DNA of 64,000 nt, from NCBI RefSeq assembly GCF_900220965.1, contig NZ_OBQC01000005.1:124001-188000 (forward strand), in the 5' to 3' direction. Under the pieces are notes generated by a model. It was given only the letters and a program-made list of their open reading frames with translations, ran no database searches and was not told the DNA's origin. The translations under genes were made by a program, and so were the position numbers. The DNA comes from Ureibacillus acetophenoni. Its GTDB lineage: Bacteria > Bacillota > Bacilli > Bacillales_A > Planococcaceae. How positions within the stretch are numbered: the first letter of the stretch is position 1; the number at the start of each line of letters is the position of its first letter. Positions 28,010 to 37,224 of this stretch are shown piece by piece.

Positions 28010-28550
28010 AGTATCTATCCTCCTATCTAATGGTCATTTGCTAATATATAACTACGGGAATTTACACCGTTACTAAATTACAAATATTAATCGTTACTTA
28101 ACACATCTCCATTACTTATTTCTTCACTAGAAAAATATTAATGAGTAATTCGGGTAATAAAAGTGAGTTTAATCTAATTTAATATGGAGATATTAAAAGG
28201 CAAAAGAAGATTTGCAAAGGAGCATATAAGAAAAAGACTGAGGATAAAACTTATTTTTAGTTTAATAGAATTCCTCAACTTGTCAATTCCATTTTCTTAT
28301 TACAACAAGTGAAGAAGATCTTAAAGTGGGTTAAGTTTAAAACCATTTTGTGTCACCTTAGGAGCAAATTTATAAAATGGCATTTCCATATATAAATCTA
28401 ATCTAAATAATAAATTAGATTTTTTAGTATCTTAACTTTACAATTGAATGGGAAAACGAAAGTTTGGAAAGACATATAAGTCATGTCATACATTTCATTA
28501 TTATCCTCTTTCCTCTTATCTGTTTTTTAATTTATAAAGGAGTTCTACAA
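28010..28550. other. Intergenic region between the nuclease and the VCBS lipoprotein
   Basis: 541 bp without a convincing gene. It holds a diverged fifth palindrome-like copy at 28050-28074 (16 of 25 bases identical to the first array copy) and a hairpin with T-run at 28394-28426 (AAATCTAAT/ATTAGATTT). A 40-codon frame near 28184 lacks a ribosome site and is not called. Confidence 0.55.
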
Positions 28551-31500
28551 ATGAAAATAAAATTTGCAGCAATAATCTTGTTAATCTTTGCTACTATATT
28601 AGCTAGCTGTACACAGAATAATGAAGAAATTAATAACTTCGTAAAAAATCCAGAAGAAAATATTAAAAACACCCCTTCTGACCCTTCGAATAATTTAGTT
28701 CAATTATTGATTTTGTTTAACGGAGAGGAATTTAACTCTAAAAGTATTTTACATCACTTCCAACAAACATTAGTTGCAGATGTCAATGTTGAGGTAAAAT
28801 CACTAGATGAATTTTCCACAAGTGACTCATACGATTTAGTTTATTTAGATAGAAATTTAAATCTTGAGAGCTCTCCTATTAAAGAGCAACTTATCGAATA
28901 CGTAGAAAATGGAGGAACTTTATTTTTATCTCATGAATACGCACAAGAGTTTCCTTCAAATTTTACCGGAATTGAACAACTCAAAGAAGTAACTGATAAT
29001 CAATTAACATTTACTTACCCAGAAGTTCGTTTAAACTTACAAGGTCTACAAACTGTTTGGAAGTCCTTTAGTGATGTTTATGATCAGTACGAGGGACTTG
29101 ACCCAGAACTTCATATAAATTTTAAAGAGGCTGCAGTTGTAAACACAGCTACACCACTGGTGAAAAAAGGTGACTTATCGTTACTTACTGTAAATGATAC
29201 AGGAAATGGTCACGTAATCTGGGCTAACAATTTCTTACCAAATGAACAGTTTATTACACGCTTTGACCTAGTGCCTGAAAATGACCAGGAATATTTCCAC
29301 TTTGGATATGCCAGTGCAAATTACTTGTTTAGAAACGAATTATTAAAATTTGTATCAAAGGAAAAACATGGGTTCGCAATTCAAAAAACTTACGGCCCAT
29401 ATGGTAGACCAGGACTTGCATGGCAAGCCCATTATGAATCGCTCTATTCCTTTGTTCTAGAAGATATGATTAGATTTACTGATTTGCTTGAAGTTCATAA
29501 TCAAATTCCAACATTTTCCGTTGTAAGAGGAAGTTATCGTGGTGGACGATGGTATGAATCCCTTCGATTTATCGAAAATATAGGAAGTAATTCAGATCCT
29601 AAGTTTGTAAATGTTGAAGAAAACTCATTCTTTTCTGCTGGAAAAGCTATAAAAACGGAAAGCGATATTTTGAAATTTGAAAGTTACCCAGGTTACAACT
29701 CTCTTTTATCACCTATTACAGAACCATATCGTGCTTATATTTCAATAAATGATTGGAACCAAGATTCTAAGCAAGATCTATTCATTGGTTCATACAATGG
29801 AAATGTTTACTACCTAGAGAATACGGGTAAAGCGACGGATTTAACATTTAAGGAACCACAAATGCTAGAAGGTATACATGTAAATCAAAATGCAGCTCCA
29901 CATGTATATGATTGGAATAATGACGGACATGATGATTTACTCGTAGGTGACGGAAATGGCAACGTGTTCTTATTTGCAAATAAAGGTAACCAAACTTTTG
30001 AGGCTGCTGTTTCATTCCAAGTAGATGGAAATCTACTTAACCTAGGTGGTGCAATATCACCATTTGTAACAGATTGGAATGAGGATGGCATTGCTGACTT
30101 ATTAGTCGGACTTCCAAATGGTCAACTTTATTTCTATGAAAATTTAAAAGAAGGAAGCACTGAACTTGAAGCACCAATTGCTATTAAAACAACAGATGGT
30201 GTTTTACAAGTTAATGAGTACGCTGCTCCTTTTGCTATTGATTGGAATGAAGATGGCAAGAAAGATTTACTAGTCGGAGATGGAAATGGTGAAATTTCAC
30301 TTGTCCTTCGCGATAGCCAAGGTAATTTAGTGAATGAGGGACCGATTACTGGAAATACAAAAAACTTCTTTGGTACTAATACTGTAAAGGTTGGACATTT
30401 TGCAGTACCAGCTGTTATTGATTGGAATAATGACGGTAAGAAGGATTTAATTACCGGGCATTTAGAATATGGTAGTCCATATGCAATTGACGACCCACTA
30501 TTCCCTTATAAAGAGGAGTTCCAAAAAAATATTCAATATGTACAAAACAAACATATCCCACTTATCCCACATATGTATTTAAATGAATATATGTCGGATG
30601 AAGCAGAAAAACGTGAAATGGAACTTCATAAGAAGGCATTTAATGATCTTGGAATTCCTTGGGATACAGATACAGGGGTTAATCATCATACTTGGCGTAT
30701 TAATAAAAATGCATTGCAATCATTCAATAATCAAAAAGAAATGGGAATTTGGTGGAACTTTGGTTTTAACCCACCTAACGTAAAAACTGCTCCACGGGAT
30801 GGAAAGGAATTTTTAATGGTTATTCCTTTTATGCTCCCTGATAGTACCAATAATCAAGCTTTCCAGGAATTTATGTTGTTCTCACCAGCACCAAATGGCC
30901 TAAATTTCCCACAAGCTTGGGAGGGGTTGGCTAAATATGATGTTCCACTTACGTATTTTGAACATGTTGAGCATAGTATGGATCCAGGGACAGAAGTTTA
31001 CCAAAAGGTATTAGATGAGATTACATTTATGAATAATTTTAGAGGTCAATATTCATATACCTTTATGACTGAGGAACAAATGGCCCGCGCAATGTTAAAT
31101 ACGTTTTATACAAAGGTTGATGTACAAGTCACAGATAGTCAGATTACTGTAGTTCCTGACTACTCAAATGTACCTGAACATGTTAACGAATATAAACATA
31201 CTCTTGGAATAAAGCTTGAGCCCGGTGAAAAATTTAAAGATCAAAAAATAAATACATCAAGCATGTTCTATTATGAAGGAAATGAAAGCTATTATCTTGG
31301 AGTTGAACAACCGATTAATGTTGAATTTGTTGATGAAACTACAATTTTTGATACGATTCATATCGTAAAAACTAATAGTCCAGTTTCTATTGAAACTAAA
31401 GATAATTCAATTAACCTAACATTAGGAACTAAAGGTATGCAAGAGATAAAAATATATTCTCCTATTGAATTAGACATTATTGGAGAAGATTTAAAGGTAA

Positions 31501-31571
31501 CAAAAGAAGAAAATTACTATACCATTATTCACTATGGAGATATTGTTGAAGTGACATTACAACCTAAATAA
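28551..31571 (+). CDS. Large lipoprotein with five VCBS/FG-GAP repeats
   Basis: A 1006-residue surface lipoprotein. A signal peptide ends at LASC (Cys19). Residues about 45-280 resemble a glutamine-amidotransferase-like (flavodoxin-type) fold (DLVYLDRNLN, YVENGGTLFLSHEY). Five beta-propeller-type repeats with Ca-binding loops follow: DWNQDSKQD, DWNNDGHDD, DWNEDGIAD, DWNEDGKKD and DWNNDGKKD. A C-terminal region of about 350 residues is of unknown type, with many His, Trp and aromatic residues. ATG 28551 follows AAAGGAG; a longer in-frame version starts 29 codons earlier. Monocistronic. A role in polysaccharide or wall processing is only a guess. Confidence 0.85.
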   Translation: MKIKFAAIILLIFATILASCTQNNEEINNFVKNPEENIKNTPSDPSNNLVQLLILFNGEEFNSKSILHHFQQTLVADVNVEVKSLDEFSTSDSYDLVYLDRNLNLESSPIKEQLIEYVENGGTLFLSHEYAQEFPSNFTGIEQLKEVTDNQLTFTYPEVRLNLQGLQTVWKSFSDVYDQYEGLDPELHINFKEAAVVNTATPLVKKGDLSLLTVNDTGNGHVIWANNFLPNEQFITRFDLVPENDQEYFHFGYASANYLFRNELLKFVSKEKHGFAIQKTYGPYGRPGLAWQAHYESLYSFVLEDMIRFTDLLEVHNQIPTFSVVRGSYRGGRWYESLRFIENIGSNSDPKFVNVEENSFFSAGKAIKTESDILKFESYPGYNSLLSPITEPYRAYISINDWNQDSKQDLFIGSYNGNVYYLENTGKATDLTFKEPQMLEGIHVNQNAAPHVYDWNNDGHDDLLVGDGNGNVFLFANKGNQTFEAAVSFQVDGNLLNLGGAISPFVTDWNEDGIADLLVGLPNGQLYFYENLKEGSTELEAPIAIKTTDGVLQVNEYAAPFAIDWNEDGKKDLLVGDGNGEISLVLRDSQGNLVNEGPITGNTKNFFGTNTVKVGHFAVPAVIDWNNDGKKDLITGHLEYGSPYAIDDPLFPYKEEFQKNIQYVQNKHIPLIPHMYLNEYMSDEAEKREMELHKKAFNDLGIPWDTDTGVNHHTWRINKNALQSFNNQKEMGIWWNFGFNPPNVKTAPRDGKEFLMVIPFMLPDSTNNQAFQEFMLFSPAPNGLNFPQAWEGLAKYDVPLTYFEHVEHSMDPGTEVYQKVLDEITFMNNFRGQYSYTFMTEEQMARAMLNTFYTKVDVQVTDSQITVVPDYSNVPEHVNEYKHTLGIKLEPGEKFKDQKINTSSMFYYEGNESYYLGVEQPINVEFVDETTIFDTIHIVKTNSPVSIETKDNSINLTLGTKGMQEIKIYSPIELDIIGEDLKVTKEENYYTIIHYGDIVEVTLQPK

Positions 31572-31579
31572 TGTGTTAT

Positions 31580-31612
31580 GGGGCTGTTCATTTTTGAATA
31601 GCCCCTTTTATT
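31580..31612. terminator. Terminator between the VCBS lipoprotein and LysR genes
   Basis: Stem GGGGCT-TTCA/TGAA-AGCCCC followed by CTTTTATT, between convergent genes. Confidence 0.85.
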
Positions 31613-31649
31613 ATCTAGTTGCCTAATTTTCTTAGCACATTTAATACCC

Positions 31650-32534
31650 TTAGACTTTATGTATCCTTTCAACAAACTTTCCAGCAGCACGGGATAACGG
31701 AACATTTTTTAAATAGCAAATTCCTATACTTCTTCTTGGAATCTCCTCTTCTAGCTTTATTTCGTGTAACTCTCCGCTTTCTAAATAAGCACTTGAAAAC
31801 TCTTTTACGACACAAGAAATACCTAGATTTATCCGTGTAAATTCTAAAACTAAATCATGTGAGCCAAGTTCAAATGCAGGTGAAATTTGATAACCTCTCT
31901 TTTTGAAGAAATTCTCTACATACATTCGTGAGTTCGACTTTCTTTCTAAAAATATTAGTGGCATCTTCATTAAAAATTCTAAACTAACTCGCTTTTCCGC
32001 GATTTTTTTAAATTTTTCCCCACACACAAAAATATCTTGAACCTCCTTACAAGGGATGATTTGAATATTTTCGTCATCGATTGGTAAATTACATATCCCC
32101 ACATCGGCCTTTCCGGATTTTATAAAATCACAAATTTCTGATGTAGTTCCATTTAATATATTTAATTTAATTCCCGGGTATCTTGCATGGAAATCCTCCA
32201 AATAAGGTAATAAAAAGTATCGAGAGATCGTATCTCCAACCGCGATACGTAACTGTCCAGTATTTAATTTATTGATCTCTAATATCTTTTCTTCTGCAAC
32301 GTTAATCATTCCTAAAGCCGAATTAATATATTCATATAATAATTTCCCTTCATTTGTTAACACTATTCCCTTAGATGTTCGATAGAAAAGTTGAATTTTT
32401 AACTCATTCTCAAGCTTCATAATAGCCTGACTTACTGCAGATTGTGTCATATATAATTCCTGTGCTGCTTTGGAAAAGCTTTTATTTCTACTTACGACGT
32501 TAAATATTCTATATAAATCTAAGTTTCCAATCAT
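31650..32534 (-). CDS. LysR-family transcriptional regulator
   Basis: A 294-residue LTTR. N-terminal HTH (FSKAAQELYMTQSAVSQAIM) and an effector-binding domain from about residue 90 (GQLRIAVGDTISRYFLLPYL). It is divergent from the CofE-like gene with 130 bp between starts, the usual layout of an LTTR and its target. Candidate inducer unknown. The start ATG at 32534 follows AAGGAG. Confidence 0.92.
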   Translation of the reverse strand: MIGNLDLYRIFNVVSRNKSFSKAAQELYMTQSAVSQAIMKLENELKIQLFYRTSKGIVLTNEGKLLYEYINSALGMINVAEEKILEINKLNTGQLRIAVGDTISRYFLLPYLEDFHARYPGIKLNILNGTTSEICDFIKSGKADVGICNLPIDDENIQIIPCKEVQDIFVCGEKFKKIAEKRVSLEFLMKMPLIFLERKSNSRMYVENFFKKRGYQISPAFELGSHDLVLEFTRINLGISCVVKEFSSAYLESGELHEIKLEEEIPRRSIGICYLKNVPLSRAAGKFVERIHKV

Positions 32535-32664
32535 ATAAGTACTCCTTATACCACATATTATTTATATTAATTTTACTTATATCTTACTTGAAGGTAAACT
32601 TATAATAGATAATCATGAGTAAAAAATTCTACATAAGTTATACTCACTTAGAGGAGAGATTAAA

Positions 32665-33855
32665 TTGACAAGAGCAGTTGGTACAGTAGTTCGTGGGCTT
32701 CGTGGTCCTATCATCAATAATGGTGATGATATCCAACAAATCGTAGTTGATACGGTATTAAATGCAGCAAAAATTGAAGAATTTTCTATTGAAGATAGAG
32801 ATATTGTAACAATCACTGAATCTATTGTCGCTCGTGCACAAGGAAACTATGCAACAATTGATGATATAGCAACAGATGTAAAAGCTAAATTTGGTGACGA
32901 TACTGTAGGTGTTATTTTCCCAATTCTTAGTCGTAACCGATTTGCTAACTGCTTACGTGGGATTGCTAGAGGTGCTAAAAAAATCGTTTTAATGTTAAGC
33001 TACCCATCTGATGAAGTAGGAAATCATTTAGTAGATATAGATGAGCTAGATGTTAAAGGTGTCAACCCGTGGACAGACGTATTAACTGAAACTCAATTCC
33101 GTGAACATTTCGGTTATAACAAACATACTTTCACTGGTGTTGATTACATCGACTACTATAAATCTCTAGTTGAAGCTGAAGGCGCAACATGTGAAGTGAT
33201 CTTCTCAAATAATCCTAAAACGATTCTTGACTATACAAAGAGCGTTTTAACATGCGACATTCACTCACGTATTAGAACAAAACGTATTTTAACAAATAAC
33301 GGTGCTGAAAAAGTTTATGGCCTTGATAATATTTTATCCCAATCAATTAATGGTAGTGGATTTAATGAAGATTACGGTCTACTTGGATCAAATAAAGCAA
33401 CAGAAGACAGCGTAAAACTATTTCCAAACAACTGTCAACCAATCGTTGAAGGCATTCAAACAAAACTAAAAGAAGCAACAGGTAAAACTGTTGAAGTAAT
33501 GGTTTATGGAGATGGAGCATTTAAAGATCCAGTCGGTAAGATTTGGGAACTTGCAGATCCTGTTGTCTCACCTGGTTATACGAAAGGGCTTGACGGTACT
33601 CCAAACGAAGTGAAATTGAAATATTTGGCAGATAACAACTTCTCTCATCTTCGTGGAGAAGAGTTAAAACAAGCTATCTCTGAATTTATTCAAAACAAAG
33701 AAGAAGACCTAGTAGGTGCAATGGAATCACAAGGTACTACACCTCGTCGACTTACGGACCTAATTGGATCATTATCCGATTTAACTTCTGGTAGTGGAGA
33801 CAAAGGTACTCCAATGGTCTATATCCAAGGCTACTTCGATAACTATACGAAATAA
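32665..33855 (+). CDS. CofE-like protein (coenzyme F420-0:L-glutamate ligase family)
   Basis: A 396-residue protein whose N-terminal half has the CofE fold signatures: AVGTVVRGLRGPIINNGDD, ITESIVARAQGNYA, SRNRFANCLRGIARGA and a metal-site region CDIHSRIR. CofE adds glutamates to the F420 precursor, but no other F420 gene is in the window and the expected hosts are not known to make F420. It is probably a different amide ligase. TTG start behind AGAGGAGAG. The divergent LysR gene probably regulates it. Confidence 0.75.
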   Translation: MTRAVGTVVRGLRGPIINNGDDIQQIVVDTVLNAAKIEEFSIEDRDIVTITESIVARAQGNYATIDDIATDVKAKFGDDTVGVIFPILSRNRFANCLRGIARGAKKIVLMLSYPSDEVGNHLVDIDELDVKGVNPWTDVLTETQFREHFGYNKHTFTGVDYIDYYKSLVEAEGATCEVIFSNNPKTILDYTKSVLTCDIHSRIRTKRILTNNGAEKVYGLDNILSQSINGSGFNEDYGLLGSNKATEDSVKLFPNNCQPIVEGIQTKLKEATGKTVEVMVYGDGAFKDPVGKIWELADPVVSPGYTKGLDGTPNEVKLKYLADNNFSHLRGEELKQAISEFIQNKEEDLVGAMESQGTTPRRLTDLIGSLSDLTSGSGDKGTPMVYIQGYFDNYTK

Positions 33856-33864
33856 GATTTTAGT

Positions 33865-33893
33865 AACCCACCTTTTTTGAGGTGGGTTTTTTC
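33865..33893 (+). terminator. Terminator after the CofE-like gene
   Basis: Stem AACCCACCT/AGGTGGGTT followed by six Ts. Confidence 0.92.
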
Positions 33894-34199
33894 TGTTCGT
33901 TATTTGTGTCCAGCAATGCTTTTAATACAGAGTATGTTTACTATTAAACAAGATATTTAATTTTACGATTTCACTCTAGCTAGTCTCGATTCTCATGTAA
34001 CCTTACATCTTCTATTACTTTTTGTAGAAATCTATTTAACCTATTACATCAAAACCAAACACTCTCCCAAATAAATACTTATTTCCACTTAAATGGAATC
34101 TTTTAAGAACTAAAAGAATATATATTTTAGTAGACATTCTAATGTCAAATTATGGGCGTAATAAATTCGTCTCATAAGTTAAAAAAGGAGGAGAGGAAA
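33894..34199. other. Intergenic region before ggt
   Basis: About 300 bp with no gene. Its end contains an in-frame ATG (34152) without a ribosome site, and then AAAAGGAGGAG at 34184-34194, which serves the next gene. Nothing else is seen. Confidence 0.5.
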
Positions 34200-35960
34200 A
34201 TTAAAAAGTTACTAAAGAACTTTACAGTTGTTCTCGTAGCCACATTTCTAGTTGTTGGACTTTTACCTGTAAAAGGATTTGCAGCAAATTACAACACTGA
34301 TTACGACAATTATAATCTTGTGGCAACTGCAAATGGTGGAATGGTATCTACCTCCCATGGATTAGCTACACAGATTGGAGTAAATGTACTTGAAGAAGGT
34401 GGAAATGCTATTGATGCTGCCATCGCTATACAATTCGCCTTAAATGTGGTAGAGCCTATGATGTCCGGTATAGGTGGTGGTGGTTTCATGATGGTTTATG
34501 ATGGTAAAACAAAGGACACAACCATCATTAATAGTCGTGAGCGTGCTCCAGCTGGCGCAACACCTGATATGTTTTTAGATGAGAATGGTGAACCAATTCC
34601 ATTTGCTGAGCGTGTACAGCAAGGAACATCAGTTGGTGTGCCTGGTACACTACAAGGTTTAGATCTTGCTCATAATTTATGGGGCTCAAAATCAATGCAG
34701 GAGCTAATTAATCCTGCCATTACCCTTGCACAAGATGGCTTCCCTGTAGATGACTATCTAGCATCGCAGATTGCAAATAGCAAGGACAAACTGTTGCGTA
34801 CTGCTGCAAAGGATGTATTTTTCCAAAATGGCAACCCCCTTCAAGAAGGTGAACTTCTTGTTCAAAAGGATTTAGCAAAAACATTAACATTAATTGGTGA
34901 AAAAGGCGCTGATGTCTTCTATTACGGAGAAATTGGAGAGGCTTTGGCTAAAACAGTACAAGAGTTTGGTGGCTCGATGACATCAGAAGATTTAGCTAAC
35001 TATAATGCTACGATTGATGAGCCTATTTGGGGTAAATACCAAGGCTATGACATTGCGAGTATGCCTCCTCCAAGTTCAGGTGGTGTTTTCCTATTACAAA
35101 TGCTAGGCATATTAGATAGTTTCGACCTTTCTCAATATGACATAAGCTCTTGGGAAAAATATCATCTACTAGCTGAAACAATGCATCTAGCATATGCCGA
35201 TCGTGCAGCTTACGCGGGAGACCCAGAATTTGTGAAAGTACCTGTAAGCGGATTGCTAAACGAAGATTACCTTGCTGAAAGAAGTAAATTAATTGACCTA
35301 AACAAAGTGAATGAAAACCCAGTAGCTGGGGATCCATGGAAGTATGAGAATAGCACTGCAAACTATGAAGTTACTGATCAACCAGACGACAAAGAACCTG
35401 GACAAACAACACACTTTACCGTAGCAGACAAATACGGAAATGTTGTTTCTTATACAACAACGATTGAGCAAGTTTTTGGTTCAGGTATTATGGTACCTGG
35501 CTATGGATTAATGCTTAATAATGAATTAACGGATTTTGATGCAATTCCTGGTGGGGCTAACGAGGTACAACCAAATAAACGTCCATTAAGTAGTATGACC
35601 CCTACAATTGTATTTGACGAAGATAAGCCAGTCCTAACAGTAGGATCACCTGGTGGTCCAACAATCATCACATCTGTATTACAAACAATTATTAATTACA
35701 TTGAGTACGACATGAGCCTAGAAGATGCAGTATTAGAGCCGCGCATCTATACAAATAATATAAATTCTTATCGTTATGAAGAGGGTATTTCAGCAGATGT
35801 AATTAAGAAACTAAATGAGATGGGTCATTCATTCGGTGATGCTCCTACATCCATTGGTAATGTTCAAAGTATCTCCATCGATCATGAGAAAGGTATTTTT
35901 AAAGGAGTAGCGGATGACAACAGAAATGGCTCTGCTATTGGAATTGAATTAGATAAATAA
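34200..35960 (+). CDS. ggt: Secreted gamma-glutamyltransferase
   Basis: Extracellular enzyme that transfers or hydrolyses gamma-glutamyl groups (glutathione, glutamine, poly-gamma-glutamate). Signal peptide of about 29 residues ending GFAA; Arg in NSRERAP binds substrate; autocatalytic cleavage creates the small subunit at the nucleophile Thr in QTTHFTVAD; the SSGG and SMTPTI segments are present. The best start is ATT at 34200, 6 nt behind AAAAGGAGGAG, giving 586 residues and placing the nucleophile at Thr403, as in Bacillus subtilis Ggt. The ATG at 34152 would put 16 charged residues before the signal peptide and has no ribosome site. Confidence 0.92.
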   Translation: MKKLLKNFTVVLVATFLVVGLLPVKGFAANYNTDYDNYNLVATANGGMVSTSHGLATQIGVNVLEEGGNAIDAAIAIQFALNVVEPMMSGIGGGGFMMVYDGKTKDTTIINSRERAPAGATPDMFLDENGEPIPFAERVQQGTSVGVPGTLQGLDLAHNLWGSKSMQELINPAITLAQDGFPVDDYLASQIANSKDKLLRTAAKDVFFQNGNPLQEGELLVQKDLAKTLTLIGEKGADVFYYGEIGEALAKTVQEFGGSMTSEDLANYNATIDEPIWGKYQGYDIASMPPPSSGGVFLLQMLGILDSFDLSQYDISSWEKYHLLAETMHLAYADRAAYAGDPEFVKVPVSGLLNEDYLAERSKLIDLNKVNENPVAGDPWKYENSTANYEVTDQPDDKEPGQTTHFTVADKYGNVVSYTTTIEQVFGSGIMVPGYGLMLNNELTDFDAIPGGANEVQPNKRPLSSMTPTIVFDEDKPVLTVGSPGGPTIITSVLQTIINYIEYDMSLEDAVLEPRIYTNNINSYRYEEGISADVIKKLNEMGHSFGDAPTSIGNVQSISIDHEKGIFKGVADDNRNGSAIGIELDK

Positions 35961-36020
35961 TATCTTTGTTAGCGTTTCTTTCTTTTAACACAACCATTAG
36001 ACACAAGGAACTTCATATTA

Positions 36021-36054
36021 AAAAGCAGGGAATCCATTTGGATTTCCTGCTTTT
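36021..36054. terminator. Terminator after ggt
   Basis: Stem AAAAGCAGGGAATCC/GGATTTCCTGCTTTT with a 4-nt loop. Confidence 0.9.
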
Positions 36055-36102
36055 ATTTGATGGGTCTTTCAAGTAATCTGGTAAGTTAATTACCCTTAGT
36101 TT

Positions 36103-36140
36103 AAACAAGCCGTTCAGCCTTATAGCTGAATGGCTTGTTT
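36103..36140 (-). terminator. Terminator of rlmH
   Basis: A 16-nt stem, AAACAAGCCGTTCAGC with its near-complement (one mismatch), 11 nt after the rlmH stop; T-rich on the minus strand. Confidence 0.85.
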
Positions 36141-36150
36141 TAATCCACAC

Positions 36151-36630
36151 TTATTTATGATACGGTTCCCCTTTAATAATCCTGAAGCTCCGATAAATCT
36201 GCTCTACCAATACTAGTTTCATAAGCTGATGAGGAAGGGTCATTTTTCCGAAGCTGAGCTTTTCATCCGCACGTTTCATAACATCTTCATGTAAGCCAAG
36301 TGACCCACCAATAACAAAGGCAATTTTACTTTTACCATACGTCATTAATGATTCGATATCAGCAGCCATCTCTTCAGACGTTTTCATTTTCCCTTCAATT
36401 GCAAGAGCTATGACATGCACACCATCACTGATTTTTGATAGGATTCTTTCGCCTTCTTTTTTCTTTACAATTTCCATTTCCGCTTCGCTTAACTGCTCAG
36501 GTGCTTTTTCGTCTGGTACCTCAACTAATTCTACTTTCGCATAGCCTCCAAGACGCTTTACGTATTCATCGATGCCCATTTTTAAATATTTCTCTTTTAA
36601 CTTTCCAACTGAAATAATTGTGATATTCAC
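36151..36630 (-). CDS. rlmH: 23S rRNA (pseudouridine1915-N3)-methyltransferase
   Basis: SPOUT-class methyltransferase that modifies helix 69 of 23S rRNA. The 159-residue length is exact for the family; SAM-site [12 protein letters not shown]-terminal [15 protein letters not shown] and C-terminal [17 protein letters not shown] are diagnostic. B. subtilis RlmH (YydA) occupies the same neighbourhood near htrC and wal. Confidence 0.97.
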   Translation of the reverse strand: MNITIISVGKLKEKYLKMGIDEYVKRLGGYAKVELVEVPDEKAPEQLSEAEMEIVKKKEGERILSKISDGVHVIALAIEGKMKTSEEMAADIESLMTYGKSKIAFVIGGSLGLHEDVMKRADEKLSFGKMTLPHQLMKLVLVEQIYRSFRIIKGEPYHK

Positions 36631-36684
36631 ACTTTATCCACCTTTTTTGTTCTTCTAAACTTAGCCACACTATCATAATAAAAA

Positions 36685-36713
36685 GGGTCCAATTTATCAA
36701 AACACTTGGACCC
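36685..36713 (-). terminator. Terminator between the CxxH/CxxC gene and rlmH
   Basis: Stem GGGTCCAA/TTGGACCC with a 13-nt loop and TTTTTATT on the minus strand. Confidence 0.85.
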
Positions 36714-36801
36714 AGAGTACTACTGTATTCTTATTGAGTTTAAAAATTGCAAATTTAGCAGTACACAGTTTATTAACATTTACAATTTATTTACAAACAT
36801 T

Positions 36802-37187
36802 TTATCCACAAAGTTATCCACACTATACACAACTCGTTTCTATATATTGTGTAAAGTTATTTTCTTGATACAAGATATATCGCTAGTTCTTCACAATATG
36901 AACATTTTGGGGATAAGTTTTCTTCATTATTCACTTTATCCATTATAGGAAACTCTCCTGTTTCCGCAACAAACATGTCTAAAGCCTGATTAATGTGGTT
37001 TTCGCAGCTATACTTCTCCATGTTGAAAAACCTCCTTCCACATATAGGATTTCCACAGAGTTATTCACATTCGCATCAAATTATCCACAAACTATTGTAA
37101 CAGACAAAAAACGAGTAGGAAAGAGAAGGCTTTTCTTTCACTACCCGTTGTGTAAAAAATTATTCACATGTTTATAAGTTATTCACA
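36802..37187 (+). promoter_or_regulatory. DnaA-box cluster
   Basis: Six exact matches to TTATNCACA, all on the plus strand, at 36802-36810, 36814-36822, 37061-37069, 37081-37089, 37160-37168 and 37179-37187. One-mismatch sites lie at 36823 and, on the minus strand, near 37149. They flank the small CxxH/CxxC gene beside rlmH. B. subtilis has DnaA-box clusters away from oriC, one of which I recall at yydA (rlmH), so this is probably its counterpart. Confidence 0.75.
36857..37021 (-). CDS. CxxH/CxxC small protein
   Basis: A 54-residue protein with CENH at residues 6-9 and CSYC at 40-43, the pattern that names the CxxH/CxxC family found between rlmH and htrC in Bacillales. Probably a single zinc site. 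Strong GGAAGGAGG site. Function unknown. Its gene sits inside the DnaA-box cluster and has its own terminator before rlmH. Confidence 0.88.
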   Translation of the reverse strand: MEKYSCENHINQALDMFVAETGEFPIMDKVNNEENLSPKCSYCEELAIYLVSRK

Positions 37188-37224
37188 AGTTGTTACCATA
37201 TTGTTGATATCCCACAGACATTAC

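Noticed and set aside
28184-28306. 40-codon plus-strand frame, basic then hydrophobic
   Set aside because: No ribosome site, no start support and no family; treated as intergenic.
36706-36948. 80-codon plus-strand frame over the DnaA boxes
   Set aside because: Overlaps the CxxH/CxxC gene, has no ribosome site, and its sequence is AT-rich filler.
36802-37187. oriC interpretation of the DnaA-box cluster
   Set aside because: dnaA, dnaN and rpmH are not adjacent; gene order places oriC beyond the right edge.
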